Assembly: GCF_010728925.1 (NCBI RefSeq) | Contig: NZ_AP022608.1 | Span: forward strand, 372,001 to 436,000 | From: Mycolicibacterium gadium | Lineage (GTDB): Bacteria; Actinomycetota; Actinomycetes; Mycobacteriales; Mycobacteriaceae | DNA length: 64,000 bases | Direction: 5' to 3' | Shown here: piece by piece, positions 25,095 to 33,066 of the stretch | Layout: every line of letters begins with the position of its first letter | Numbering within the stretch: position 1 is the first letter of the stretch | Notes under the pieces: generated by a model | What the model was told of the DNA's origin: nothing | The model's database searches: none | What the model saw: the letters and a program-made list of their open reading frames with translations, nothing else | Program-made: the position numbers and the translations under genes

Positions 25095-26179
25095 AGGTTG
25101 TCGTCGAAGCCGACGGGGGATCGCGCGGCAACCCCGGCCCGGCTGGCTACGGTGCGGTCGTGTGGACCGCTGATCACAACACGGTGCTCGCCGAGCGCAA
25201 ACAGGCGATCGGCCGTGCCACCAACAACGTCGCCGAGTACAGCGGGTTGATCGCCGGTTTGGAGGAGGCCGCGGACCTGGGTGCCTCCGAGGTCGACGTG
25301 AACATGGACTCCAAGCTGGTCGTGGAGCAGATGTCGGGACGCTGGAAGGTCAAGCATCCGGACATGGTGCCGCTGCATCAGGAGGCCACCGCGCTGTCGA
25401 CGCGATTCGACCGCGTCACCTACACCTGGGTTCCGCGGGAGAAGAACAGCCATGCCGACCGCTTGGCGAACGAGGCGATGGATGCGGCGGCCGAACTGGA
25501 AACGTCCACGGCGGAACCGAAAACGGAGCAGGTCACCAACCCCGCCGGCTGGACGGGTGCGCGGGGTGCGCCGACCCGGTTCCTCCTGCTGCGACACGGG
25601 CAGACCGAACTGTCGGTGGAACGTAGGTATTCGGGCCGCGGCAACCCGGCGCTGACGGAACTCGGCCGTCGCCAGGCCGACGCGGCCGCGCAGTTCCTGG
25701 GCGACAGGGGCGGCATCTCGGCCGTGATCACCTCGCCGCTGCAGCGTGCGCACGACACCGCCGATGCAGCGGCCAAAGCGCTGGGCCTCGACGTCAGCGT
25801 CGACGCCGACCTGATCGAGACGGACTTCGGCGGCTGGGAGGGGCTGACGTTCGGCGAAGCGGCCGAACGTGATCCGGCGCTGCACAAGCGCTGGCTGCGC
25901 GACACCAGTGTGGCGCCGCCCGACGGGGAGAGCTTCGACGCCGCGGCTGAGCGGGTCGGCAGGGCGCGGGCGCGCATCATCTCCGAGCATCCGGGGGAGA
26001 CGGTGCTGGTGGTGTCGCACGTGACGCCCATCAAGACGCTGCTGCGCATGGCGCTGGATGCGGGCCCGAGCGTCCTGTACCGCATGCATCTAGACCTGGC
26101 GTCGCTATCGATCGCCGAGTTCTACCCCGACGGTGCGGCCTCGGTGCGGCTGGTCAACCAGACGGCCTACCTGGGATAG
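25091..26179 (+). CDS. bifunctional RNase HI / histidine phosphatase (alpha-ribazole phosphatase-like)
   Basis: This 362-residue fusion carries RNase HI at residues 1-130: VEADGGSRGNPGPAGYG with the first catalytic Asp, NNVAEYSGL with Glu, NMDSKLVVEQ with Asp, and HADRLAN. A histidine phosphatase fills residues 160-362: LLLRHGQTE, RYSGRGNPALTELG, ITSPLQRAHDTA, VVSHVTPIKT. The M. tuberculosis orthologue Rv2228c is reported to cut RNA in RNA/DNA hybrids and to act as an acid phosphatase with CobC-type activity. The phosphatase would act late in cobalamin assembly, fitting cobC and cobD nearby. It starts with GTG inside the previous stop (GTGA). Confidence 0.93.
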   Translation: MKVVVEADGGSRGNPGPAGYGAVVWTADHNTVLAERKQAIGRATNNVAEYSGLIAGLEEAADLGASEVDVNMDSKLVVEQMSGRWKVKHPDMVPLHQEATALSTRFDRVTYTWVPREKNSHADRLANEAMDAAAELETSTAEPKTEQVTNPAGWTGARGAPTRFLLLRHGQTELSVERRYSGRGNPALTELGRRQADAAAQFLGDRGGISAVITSPLQRAHDTADAAAKALGLDVSVDADLIETDFGGWEGLTFGEAAERDPALHKRWLRDTSVAPPDGESFDAAAERVGRARARIISEHPGETVLVVSHVTPIKTLLRMALDAGPSVLYRMHLDLASLSIAEFYPDGAASVRLVNQTAYLG

Positions 26180-26239
26180 GTGACGGCCGGTCGGACGTTC
26201 TGGCGATGAGTTTCTGAGCCGCCACCGGTCGGTACGGAC

Positions 26240-26725
26240 ATGACTGAGGAAACGATGAAATCGACGCGTGCGGTATATGCGCCTGCCGCAACCGTGTTCG
26301 ACGTGCTGGCCGACCCGAACACTCATCACGCGATCGACGGCACCGGTTGGGTCCGAGAGTCGCTCGACGGCAAGCGGCTGACCGAAGTGGGCCAGGTCTT
26401 CCGGATGGCGATGTACCACTCGAACTACGGGGGAATGCACTACGAGATCGCGAATCGAGTCGAGGTCTTCGAGCCGCCGCACGCGATCGCATGGCTTCCG
26501 GGCCAACGCACCGACGACGGCAACCTCGACTTCGGCGGCTGGATCTGGCGCTACGACCTCGAGTCGGTCGCCGACGACCGGACGGAGGTCACGCTGACGT
26601 ATGACTGGTCGGCGGTGCCGCAGGCCATTCGCGAAGAGATCGGGTTCCCGCCATTCGACCGGCAGCACCTCGACAACTCGCTCAAGCACCTCGCCGAGCT
26701 GGCACAAGATCGGGTGAGCCGTTAG
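26240..26725 (+). CDS. SRPBCC (START-like) ligand-binding protein
   Basis: The 161-residue protein follows the polyketide-cyclase/START-like pattern: STRAVYAPAATVFDVLADPNTHHAIDG at the N-terminus, central strands HYEIANRVEVFEPPHAIAW, then TEVTLTYDWS, and a C-terminal helix LDNSLKHLAELAQ. Such proteins bind hydrophobic ligands; some are cyclases, most are uncharacterised. Start at ATG 26240. It is convergent with the XRE-cupin gene, with stops overlapping by four bases. Confidence 0.82.
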   Translation: MTEETMKSTRAVYAPAATVFDVLADPNTHHAIDGTGWVRESLDGKRLTEVGQVFRMAMYHSNYGGMHYEIANRVEVFEPPHAIAWLPGQRTDDGNLDFGGWIWRYDLESVADDRTEVTLTYDWSAVPQAIREEIGFPPFDRQHLDNSLKHLAELAQDRVSR

Positions 26726-27297
26726 CCGTGTAGATGCAGCCGTTCGCCGTGTACGCCGAAAATCGTGATGGCCTCCGCGGGCCCGTCGACAACTCCGAAC
26801 CAATGCGGGGTCCATGTCGAGAACTCCACGGCTTCACCGGGTTTGACGATGAAATCGCGCTCGCCGAGGATCAGCCGTACCTGACCGGACAGCACGTACA
26901 TCCACTCCTGGCCCTCGTGCACGGGCAGCTCGGGAGGCGGCGTACGTCGGCGCGCGCTGATGCGGATCTTGTACGCGTGGAGTCCGCCTGCGGCGGCTTG
27001 ACGGGTCAGCGGCCAGTAGGTGACGCCGTGGCTGGTGTGCGAGTTCGCCCGCACCCGTGGATCTTCGGCTTCGGGCGCCCTCAGTAGTTCGTCGGTGCTC
27101 ACCGTGAGTGCGGCGGCGAGGCGGGGGAGATGGTCAAGAGCCAGCCGCCTTTTACCGGATTCCAGACGACTCAGGGTCGACACGTCGATGCTCGACCGGC
27201 TCGCAACCTCTTCGAGGGTGAGGCCGCGCTGCATCCGCAGATCGCGCAGACGCTTGCGCACCCGCAGATCGACACTCTCTTCGTCATTTGCCTGCAT
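26722..27297 (-). CDS. XRE-family regulator with C-terminal cupin domain
   Basis: This 191-residue regulator has an N-terminal helix-turn-helix (RKRLRDLRMQRGLTLEEVASRSSIDVSTLSRLESGKRRL) and a C-terminal cupin barrel with PVHEGQEWMYVLSGQVRLILGER and KPGEAVEFSTWTPHWF. Cupins in this class sense a small molecule or bind metal. Start is placed at ATG 27297; ATG 27324 would leave only 20 bases to the divergent gene. It shares a short divergent promoter region with the FAD oxidoreductase and methyltransferase genes and probably controls them. Confidence 0.85.
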   Translation of the reverse strand: MQANDEESVDLRVRKRLRDLRMQRGLTLEEVASRSSIDVSTLSRLESGKRRLALDHLPRLAAALTVSTDELLRAPEAEDPRVRANSHTSHGVTYWPLTRQAAAGGLHAYKIRISARRRTPPPELPVHEGQEWMYVLSGQVRLILGERDFIVKPGEAVEFSTWTPHWFGVVDGPAEAITIFGVHGERLHLHG

Positions 27298-27344
27298 GGC
27301 AAGAAAGCTTGGCACTTCTGTCATGGCGCCTGCAAGGTGGAGTC

Positions 27345-28301
27345 ATGGACGACATCTGGGACTGCATCATCGTCGGAGGCGGTGCGGCCGGCCTGAGTGC
27401 TGGATTGGTGCTCGGACGGGCTCGCCGCCGCACTCTGCTGGTCGATGCCGGAGCGCAGAGCAATCTGCCTGCTCACGGCATCGGCGGCCTGCTCGGACAC
27501 GACGGACGGAGCCCGGCCGAGCTATACGAGATCGGGCGGCATGAGCTGTCGGCATATCCGAGTGTCGAGGTGCGCAGCGGCGAGGTGGTGACCGGCGAAC
27601 GGGCGGACAGCGATTTCGTCCTGCAGCTGGCCGACGGCACGCGCGAGCGCACCCGACGCGTACTGCTTGCCACCGGCATGGAGTACCGCCCACCGGAGTT
27701 GCCCGGACTGGCGCAGCTGTGGGGCGGATCGGCGTTCCACTGCCCGTTCTGCCACGGCTGGGAGATGCGGGACCAACCGCTGGCCGTCCTGGCGCGCGGT
27801 CCGCGTGCGGTCCATTCGGCGCTCCTGCTGCGCGGCTGGAGCGACGACATCGTCGTGCTGACCGACGGGCCCGACGGTCTGGAGAATGACGACCGCGTCC
27901 GGCTGGCCGATGCGAACATCGCCATCGACGAGCGACGCGTGGCCGAACTGCACTCCGAGAACGGCGAATTGAGCGCCGTCGTGTTCACCGACGGAACCCG
28001 ATTGGCGCGCAAGGGTTTACTCGTCGCCACCACCCTGCATCAGCGCTCGACGCTGGCCGACCAGTTGGGGGCCGAGCCCGCCGACCCGACCCCCGTCGCT
28101 CAGAACCCGATCGCGGTGGACGGCTTCTACCGGACGACGACGCCCGGGGTGTTCGCCGCAGGCGACCTGAGCGTGCAGATGCCACAGGTGGCGGCCGCGA
28201 TCGCGAGCGGCTCACACGCAGCCGCGGCAGTAGTGCAGAGTTTGATGGCGGACGAATACGGTCTGGCCGTTCCTGAAGGGAGACAACGTGTCAACGCCTG
28301 A
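27345..28301 (+). CDS. thioredoxin-reductase-like FAD/NAD(P) oxidoreductase
   Basis: The 318-residue flavoprotein begins with the dinucleotide motif IIVGGGAAGLSAGLVLGRA, has a redox pair C133-P-F-C136 in the position used by thioredoxin reductases, and closes with TTTPGVFAAGDLSVQMPQVAAAIASG (FAD-binding). The second nucleotide motif is unusual: VLARGPRAVHSALLLR lacks the classic GGGxxA, so NADPH use is uncertain. Such proteins include gliotoxin-type dithiol oxidases as well as reductases. The ATG at 27345 has AAGGTGG upstream. It overlaps the following methyltransferase gene by 14 bases. Confidence 0.85.
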   Translation: MDDIWDCIIVGGGAAGLSAGLVLGRARRRTLLVDAGAQSNLPAHGIGGLLGHDGRSPAELYEIGRHELSAYPSVEVRSGEVVTGERADSDFVLQLADGTRERTRRVLLATGMEYRPPELPGLAQLWGGSAFHCPFCHGWEMRDQPLAVLARGPRAVHSALLLRGWSDDIVVLTDGPDGLENDDRVRLADANIAIDERRVAELHSENGELSAVVFTDGTRLARKGLLVATTLHQRSTLADQLGAEPADPTPVAQNPIAVDGFYRTTTPGVFAAGDLSVQMPQVAAAIASGSHAAAAVVQSLMADEYGLAVPEGRQRVNA

Positions 28302-28923
28302 CGCCAAGGAGCACTGGGAGCAGCACTACAGCGAACGCGACCGAGTGTGGAGCGGACGGGTCAACCTCCGCCTCGCCGAGGTGGTTCCCGGACTGCCGAT
28401 CGGTCGAGCACTCGACCTCGGCTGCGGCGAGGGAGCGGACTCGGTGTGGCTGGCAGAGCGTGGCTGGGATGTGGTCGCCGTGGATATCTCGGATACCGCG
28501 CTGCAGCGGGCTCGTTCAGCAGCCGAGACGCGCGGCGTGCTGGACCGGATCGACTTCCAGCAACACGACCTGTCAGAGACATTTCCGGACGGTGAGTTCG
28601 ACCTGGTGAGTGCCCACTTCTTGCACTCCACCCTGCCGCTGGACCGTACCCGCATCTTCCAGCGGGCGGCCGAAGCCCTGAAACCGGGCGGCACGCTGCT
28701 GATCGTGGACCACAGCGCCCCTCCGCCGGGCGACTCGAAGCTCGATCAGCACCGCCATATCTTCCTGAGTCCGGAGGAGGTCGTCGCCTCGCTGAATCTC
28801 TCAGCTGCGGAGTGGGAGCCGGCGCAGACGAAAGTGGTGGAGCGAGAGGTGAACTGGCCCGACAGGGAGCCCTTCATCTGGCACGACAACGTGATCGTGC
28901 TGCGGCGGCGGCCAGCGGGCTAG
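28288..28923 (+). CDS. class I SAM-dependent methyltransferase
   Basis: The 211-residue enzyme has motif I ALDLGCGEGADSVWLAERGW, the acidic motif II VVAVDISDTAL, motif III FQQHDLSETFPDGEFDLVSAHF and motif post-III ALKPGGTLLIVDH. It starts with GTG inside the upstream oxidoreductase gene, so the pair is co-translated under the XRE-cupin regulator. The N-terminus WEQHYSERDRVWSG is typical of a tellurite-resistance/thiopurine-type methyltransferase subgroup that modifies small molecules. The substrate is unknown; the partnership with a thiol redox enzyme hints at sulfur or selenium chemistry. Confidence 0.85.
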   Translation: MSTPDAKEHWEQHYSERDRVWSGRVNLRLAEVVPGLPIGRALDLGCGEGADSVWLAERGWDVVAVDISDTALQRARSAAETRGVLDRIDFQQHDLSETFPDGEFDLVSAHFLHSTLPLDRTRIFQRAAEALKPGGTLLIVDHSAPPPGDSKLDQHRHIFLSPEEVVASLNLSAAEWEPAQTKVVEREVNWPDREPFIWHDNVIVLRRRPAG

Positions 28924-28972
28924 ACGCTCGATCCACTCGTGATGCGGACGGGCGGGCACCGCGCTGCATCTC

Positions 28973-29677
28973 TCACGCCGCGTCGTGGAACACCAGGCCG
29001 AGCGTGAATCGCCGGCCTGATCGGACCGTCGAGACGCCGTGCCGGACCGGCGCCGCCGACCAGCCGCGCGCCGATCGGACCGGTCGCTCCCGGGTGGTGA
29101 ACACGAACCCGTGACCGCGTGGCAGCCGTATGGAGGTGCCACGCGACTGGGCCCGGGGGCGCTGCTCGACGAGCAGGAATTCGCCGCCGGTGTGGTCGAC
29201 GCCCGGCTCGCTCAGGTTGATCACCACCTGCAGTGGAAAGACCAACTCGCCGTAGAGGTCTCGATGCAGCGCGTTCCAGTCTCCCGCGCCGTACTTGAGC
29301 AGTATCGCGGTCGACTTCGTTTGGCCGGCCGCGTGGCACATGTCGAGCCAGTCGTCGAGGGTGTCCGGCCACGGGGATGGGCGGCCGAGCTTGGCCCACC
29401 AGTCTCGCGCGATCGGCAACAGCCGCGGGTACAGCGCCTGCTTGAGTGCCTCGATCGGCGCGGGGTAAGGCTGGTGGAAGTACCGGTACTCACCCTCGCC
29501 GAACCGGTATCTGCGCATGTCGATGGTCGAGCGGAACATGCGGTCGTCGGGGTAGTGCCGCGTGATCGCCTCAGCCTCGGCATCGGTGAGCAGCCGGGGT
29601 AGCAACGCTCCGCCGAAGTCGTTGAGCTCCGCGGTGATCGCGTCCCAATCACCCGAGTCGACCCGCTTCCGATGCAT
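28973..29677 (-). CDS. 2-oxoglutarate/Fe(II) oxygenase, co-translated with ogt
   Basis: This 234-residue protein has the facial triad of 2OG-Fe(II) dioxygenases: H138-R-D140 in WNALHRDLYGELVFPLQ, the distal H213 in VRHGVSTV, and R222 as the likely 2OG-binding Arg. A conserved GGEFLLVEQRPRAQSRG strand precedes the distal His. Its ATG overlaps the ogt stop by one base (TGATG). Pairing with an alkyltransferase suggests oxidative removal of alkyl damage or a stress-induced hydroxylase, but the residue pattern is not that of AlkB itself. A longer frame upstream is antisense-free but lies within ogt and is rejected. Confidence 0.82.
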   Translation of the reverse strand: MHRKRVDSGDWDAITAELNDFGGALLPRLLTDAEAEAITRHYPDDRMFRSTIDMRRYRFGEGEYRYFHQPYPAPIEALKQALYPRLLPIARDWWAKLGRPSPWPDTLDDWLDMCHAAGQTKSTAILLKYGAGDWNALHRDLYGELVFPLQVVINLSEPGVDHTGGEFLLVEQRPRAQSRGTSIRLPRGHGFVFTTRERPVRSARGWSAAPVRHGVSTVRSGRRFTLGLVFHDAA

Positions 29678-30189
29678 CAGAACAGCCTCGCCGCCTTGAC
29701 GTCGGCGGTCTCCTCGAGCTCGAGAAGGAACTGCTTGCGCTTCAACCCGCCCGCGTAGCCCGTGAGCTGACCGTTGCTTCCGACCACACGGTGGCAGGGG
29801 ATGACGATGCACAACGGATTGCGGCCGACCGCTTGGCCGACTTCCTGCGGCGTCGTTCCGTCGGCAAGAGCAGTGGCGAACTCCCCGTAGGTGACGGTGC
29901 CGCCGAAGGGGATGTCGGACACCATTTTCCAGACGCGCAGCTGACGTTGGTCGCCGTCTGGGTTGACAGGCAGGTCGAAGTCGGTCCGGTCTCCCGCGAG
30001 GTAATCCGTCAATTGGACCTCGGCCTCGGCAAGCAGGACATCGGTGTCAACGTCGACCCGCGCTCCGAACGTGGATGGGTCGGGGCGGTGCCAGTGATGC
30101 CGGAAGTAGACGCCGATGAGGGCGTTGCCGTCGGCGACCAGGCTGAGCTCGCCCAGCCGGCTGTCGATGATGCAATGTCGAGTGTTCAT
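29677..30189 (-). CDS. ogt: methylated-DNA-protein cysteine S-methyltransferase
   Basis: The 170-residue protein ends in the active-site block NPLCIVIPC132HRVVGSNGQLTGYAGGL, preceded by PFGGTVTYGEFATAL and the helix-turn-helix that flips the damaged base. Cys132 takes the alkyl group from O6-alkylguanine in a suicide reaction. An N-terminal ribonuclease-like domain (IIDSRLGELSLVADGNALIGVYF) is complete, so length is normal. It heads an operon with the 2OG-Fe(II) oxygenase. The start ATG at 30189 follows an imperfect inverted repeat that overlaps the end of the upstream gene. Confidence 0.93.
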   Translation of the reverse strand: MNTRHCIIDSRLGELSLVADGNALIGVYFRHHWHRPDPSTFGARVDVDTDVLLAEAEVQLTDYLAGDRTDFDLPVNPDGDQRQLRVWKMVSDIPFGGTVTYGEFATALADGTTPQEVGQAVGRNPLCIVIPCHRVVGSNGQLTGYAGGLKRKQFLLELEETADVKAARLF

Positions 30190-30233
30190 ACCTTGTAGAC
30201 GGCGCGGGTCGGCGAGATGTGAGATTCGGGCCT

Positions 30234-30299
30234 CTAGTGTGCGCTGAGATCGCGATGTGGACCGTTTTCAGCGGATTTTGCGATCTGGCTGCACACTAG
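30234..30299. repeat. imperfect 66-base inverted repeat
   Basis: Outer arms ctagtgtgc (30234-30242) and gcacactag (30291-30299) and inner arms agatcgc (30246-30252) and gcgatct (30280-30286) pair around a 27-base centre. It overlaps the last codons of the methyltransferase-like gene and lies 45 bases before ogt. It could be a terminator-like hairpin or a small dispersed palindromic element. Confidence 0.6.
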
Positions 30300-30786
30300 G
30301 CCGCCACGGCGTCAGGCGTGGAGTCCATGCGGGCACATTGCGCCGGTACTCCTCGTACTGCTCGCCGTAGGTGCGCACCAGCGTCGGTTCCTCGTACCAG
30401 TGCACGAATGACGCCGTCACAAGCCACCCGATCACCGCGTAGACCACCAACCACAGGCTGTCGAAGAGCAGCGCCTGACCCAGGATCGCGGTCAACAGGC
30501 CGACGTACATCGGGTTCCGGACGAAGCGATTGAACCCTCCGACGACGAGTCGTTCCGTCGGCGCGACGGGCATCGGCGTCCCGCCTGCCTTGGCGAACTG
30601 GACGAATGCGTGAATGGGCGGGATCAGGCCTGCGACGACGAACACCGCCCCGAGCGCCAGGCGTAAGGGCGGGCTGGACTCGGGGATCTCCCAGCGGGTG
30701 ATCAGCCACGGGCCCAGCCCGACGAACGTGCCGGGCGCCACGACGAAGAACGCCGCCGAACCCAGTGCTGCGGTAGTGGTTCGCAC
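30268..30786 (-). CDS. isoprenylcysteine carboxyl methyltransferase-like membrane protein
   Basis: This 172-residue integral membrane protein has about four hydrophobic helices and the C-terminal signature GFNRFVRNPMYVG...ALLFDSLWLVVYAVIG...YEEPTLVRTYGEQYEEYRRNVPAWTP. That signature binds SAM in the ICMT/phospholipid methyltransferase superfamily. Bacterial members methylate lipids or small molecules rather than prenylated proteins. The last residues, RPSVQPDRKIR, are encoded inside an inverted repeat, so the original C-terminus may have been altered by that element. One base separates it from the VOC gene stop. Confidence 0.8.
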   Translation of the reverse strand: MRTTTAALGSAAFFVVAPGTFVGLGPWLITRWEIPESSPPLRLALGAVFVVAGLIPPIHAFVQFAKAGGTPMPVAPTERLVVGGFNRFVRNPMYVGLLTAILGQALLFDSLWLVVYAVIGWLVTASFVHWYEEPTLVRTYGEQYEEYRRNVPAWTPRLTPWRPSVQPDRKIR

Positions 30787-31224
30787 TTAGACAGTATTGG
30801 CGGGCGGCGGCGCTAATTGGGTCAATCGCACGCTGTTGCCGGACGGATCACGAAATCCGGAGTCGATGCCGTATGGCATCTGATGTGGCGGTTCGGTGAA
30901 TTCGACGCCACGAGCACTCATCTCGTCGTAGTCGGACTGGATGTCTTCGGTCGTCAGGAACACGGTGCCGGCGAAGCCTTTGGCGGTGAGCTCCTGCACC
31001 TGTTTGCGCGTGACCTCATCCATCACAGGTTCGCCGGGGACCGCCATCAACACGATCGACACGTCGTCCTGGCCCGGCGGACCGACCGTCAGCCACCGAA
31101 ACGAGTTGTCCATATCGGGCAGCGAAACATCTTGGCGCACTTCCATTCCGACGTTCTCGGTCCAGAATTTCAGTGCGACGTCCTGGTCGTGTACCCACAG
31201 GTGGGCGCTTGCAACTTTGATCAT
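30787..31224 (-). CDS. VOC-superfamily protein
   Basis: This 145-residue protein has two VOC modules: KVASAHLWVHDQDVALKFWTENVGMEV and GTVFLTTEDIQSDYDEMSARGVEF, with His in the first module and a C-terminal FRDPSGNSVRL, where Ser/Asn replaces the usual metal-binding Glu region. A loss of one ligand may mean it binds a small molecule rather than catalysing. It lies directly behind the AraC-type regulator and ahead of the membrane methyltransferase, in the same direction, probably one transcription unit. Confidence 0.82.
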   Translation of the reverse strand: MIKVASAHLWVHDQDVALKFWTENVGMEVRQDVSLPDMDNSFRWLTVGPPGQDDVSIVLMAVPGEPVMDEVTRKQVQELTAKGFAGTVFLTTEDIQSDYDEMSARGVEFTEPPHQMPYGIDSGFRDPSGNSVRLTQLAPPPANTV

Positions 31225-31234
31225 GCGAACGACG

Positions 31235-31690
31235 CTACGGTCGGTCGCCGTCGCCCGTCTTCTCCCCGTGTGCTGTCTTGCGCACGCGGCTGTCGGCGGG
31301 CGGCCGGGTGTCGCGCGCGAGGATGCAACTGGGCACTCGCGCGTAGATCGCTGCCGGCGGCATGCTGGCCCGATACGCCGCGGGAGGCATGCCGTACACC
31401 CGCGAGAAGCTGGTGGTGAACGACCCGACGCTTTGCAGTCCCACCATCACGCAGATGTCGGCCACCGAGCGGTCGGTGTGGCGCAGCAATGACGCCGCGC
31501 GCTCCAGACGCCTGGTCTGCAGATATGCCCGGGGAGACTCCCCGAACGTCCGGGTGAACATCCGGCTGAAATGGGCCCGCGACAGTCCCGCCGCGGCGGC
31601 GAGGTCGTCGACGGTGATGGGATCCGCATAGCGTGCGTCGACCAGATCCTTGGCCCTCAGGAGATAACGGGCCGGGGGAACCTGGGACAT
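31235..31690 (-). CDS. AraC-family transcriptional regulator
   Basis: This 151-residue protein is essentially a bare AraC DNA-binding domain: DPITVDDLAAAAGLSRAHFSRMFTRTFGESPRAYLQTRRLERA is the first helix-turn-helix, and HTDRSVADICVMVGLQSVGSFTTSFSRVYGMPPAAYR the second. The C-terminal 40 residues are Pro/Arg-rich and probably disordered. There is no ligand-binding domain, so it may work through a partner or constitutively. It is 10 bases ahead of the VOC gene, as commonly seen for AraC-VOC pairs. Confidence 0.86.
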   Translation of the reverse strand: MSQVPPARYLLRAKDLVDARYADPITVDDLAAAAGLSRAHFSRMFTRTFGESPRAYLQTRRLERAASLLRHTDRSVADICVMVGLQSVGSFTTSFSRVYGMPPAAYRASMPPAAIYARVPSCILARDTRPPADSRVRKTAHGEKTGDGDRP

Positions 31691-31706
31691 GAGCTAAGTT
31701 TATTGC

Positions 31707-32112
<406 letters not shown>

Positions 32113-32264
32113 CCGGCCCCTTGAACAGCATGTTCAGCCACTCGGAGTCGCCGCCGTCCGCAATGCGTCCGCAGTAAGTCCACGTACCGAATCAACCGCG
32201 TCGCGGGTCCGGTCGTCCGAATCACGCGGAGCACCTCGCTAAGAGAGCATCGAAACATGAAACC

Positions 32265-32297
32265 GGCCCCGCCCACTACGAGAGTGTGGGCGGGGCC
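32265..32297. terminator. GC-rich hairpin terminator downstream of rnpB
   Basis: A perfect 12-base stem, ggccccgcccac paired with gtgggcggggcc, closes a 9-base loop. No T tract follows, as is usual in mycobacteria. It would end rnpB transcription or insulate the downstream gene. Confidence 0.7.
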
Positions 32298-32432
32298 GAA
32301 CAATAGGTAGGACGTCAATCAGGCCGGGTGGTTCCTCTAGTAAGTTCAGCGTGCCTTACCCGCGGGATAGCTAATTGTTGCCGCTCTAACTGACAACTCT
32401 GGCTTGGACGCGATGGTCGCTGCCCTGCTTGT

Positions 32433-32450
32433 TCGAGAACATTTTCTCGA
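32433..32450. promoter_or_regulatory. perfect inverted repeat upstream of the secreted-protein gene
   Basis: The sequence tcgagaa-catt-ttctcga is a perfect 7-4-7 palindrome 45 bases before the start codon at 32496, a position suited to a dimeric regulator. It is not the mycobacterial LexA box (tcgaac-N4-gttcga). The regulator is unknown. Confidence 0.4.
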
Positions 32451-32495
32451 CAACGCCGGCCCCGCATGGGTCGCGTATAACCGAGGGGAAGACCC

Positions 32496-32873
32496 ATGAT
32501 TCTGCGAATTACGAAGAGACTCAACAGCATTACGCTGGTCGCGCTTCTGGTTGGCGTCGCCTTTGCGTCTGTTCCGACGGCGGCCGCCGCGTTTGACAAC
32601 GAGGCATATTGGAAGTGCATGCATGAAATTCCTGGGCCATGGGACCATCGCAATGACTACTGTTGCCTCATCCAAGGCGGCGACATCGTCATAGGGGCGC
32701 TTAATGGCTGTCGAGCGCCCCAATCAGTGTCGAATCCCGGACAGACGAACCCCTCAACTAAGCCCCGCGTACCCGGTGCTCCCGGACCTATCACAGCGCC
32801 ACCGATGGAGAACCCGGGCCAACCCACCGACCCGGCCGAGCCTGCGACCATCCCAGTCCCCGAACGGTCCTAA
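32496..32873 (+). CDS. small secreted Cys/Pro-rich protein in the rnpB-flanked segment
   Basis: The 125-residue protein has a signal peptide: a basic start (MILRITKRLNS), a hydrophobic core (TLVALLVGVAFASV) and an Ala-rich cleavage region near residue 32. The mature part carries four Cys (W-K-C-M, Y-C-C and G-C) with conserved-looking Trp/Pro/His residues, then a 55-residue Pro/Thr/Asn-rich tail. GAGGGGAAG lies before the ATG. Small secreted proteins of this Cys pattern occur in mycobacteria; no function is known to me. It is the only gene between the two rnpB 3' repeats and seems to be the cargo of that segment. Confidence 0.7.
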   Translation: MILRITKRLNSITLVALLVGVAFASVPTAAAAFDNEAYWKCMHEIPGPWDHRNDYCCLIQGGDIVIGALNGCRAPQSVSNPGQTNPSTKPRVPGAPGPITAPPMENPGQPTDPAEPATIPVPERS

Positions 32874-32970
32874 CGAAAGGGACCGCTTGACGTAGGTCGG
32901 CCCGCCAACGCCGCGACGTGCGAATACACAACACGCCCAACGCAGCTACTCGCGGCAAACGCCCAGATTG

Positions 32971-32999
32971 CAGAATCCGGCTTACAGGCCAACCCATCC
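32971..32999 (+). repeat. direct repeat copy 2 of the rnpB 3' end (putative att)
   Basis: This repeats 28 of 29 bases of the rnpB 3' end at a distance of 890 bases; the first 23 bases are identical. The single change (t to c) would put a mismatch in P1, so this copy is not part of the functional RNA. It looks like the far attachment site of an integrated element now mostly deleted. Confidence 0.78.
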
Positions 33000-33066
33000 T
33001 CTTTCCCTGCTTCCTCACAGCCAGCGTCTGTATACAAGAATTCAAGATCGTAGACAGGACAACGCT

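Larger units (their letters stand above)
32113..32495. other. rnpB downstream region of the repeat-bounded segment
   Basis: This 383-base stretch has no supported gene. It holds a short palindrome tgaaca-gca-tgttca (32122-32136), a strong terminator-like hairpin at 32265-32297, a 7-4-7 inverted repeat at 32433-32450 and a -10-like tataac at 32476-32481 before the secreted-protein gene. Confidence 0.55.
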
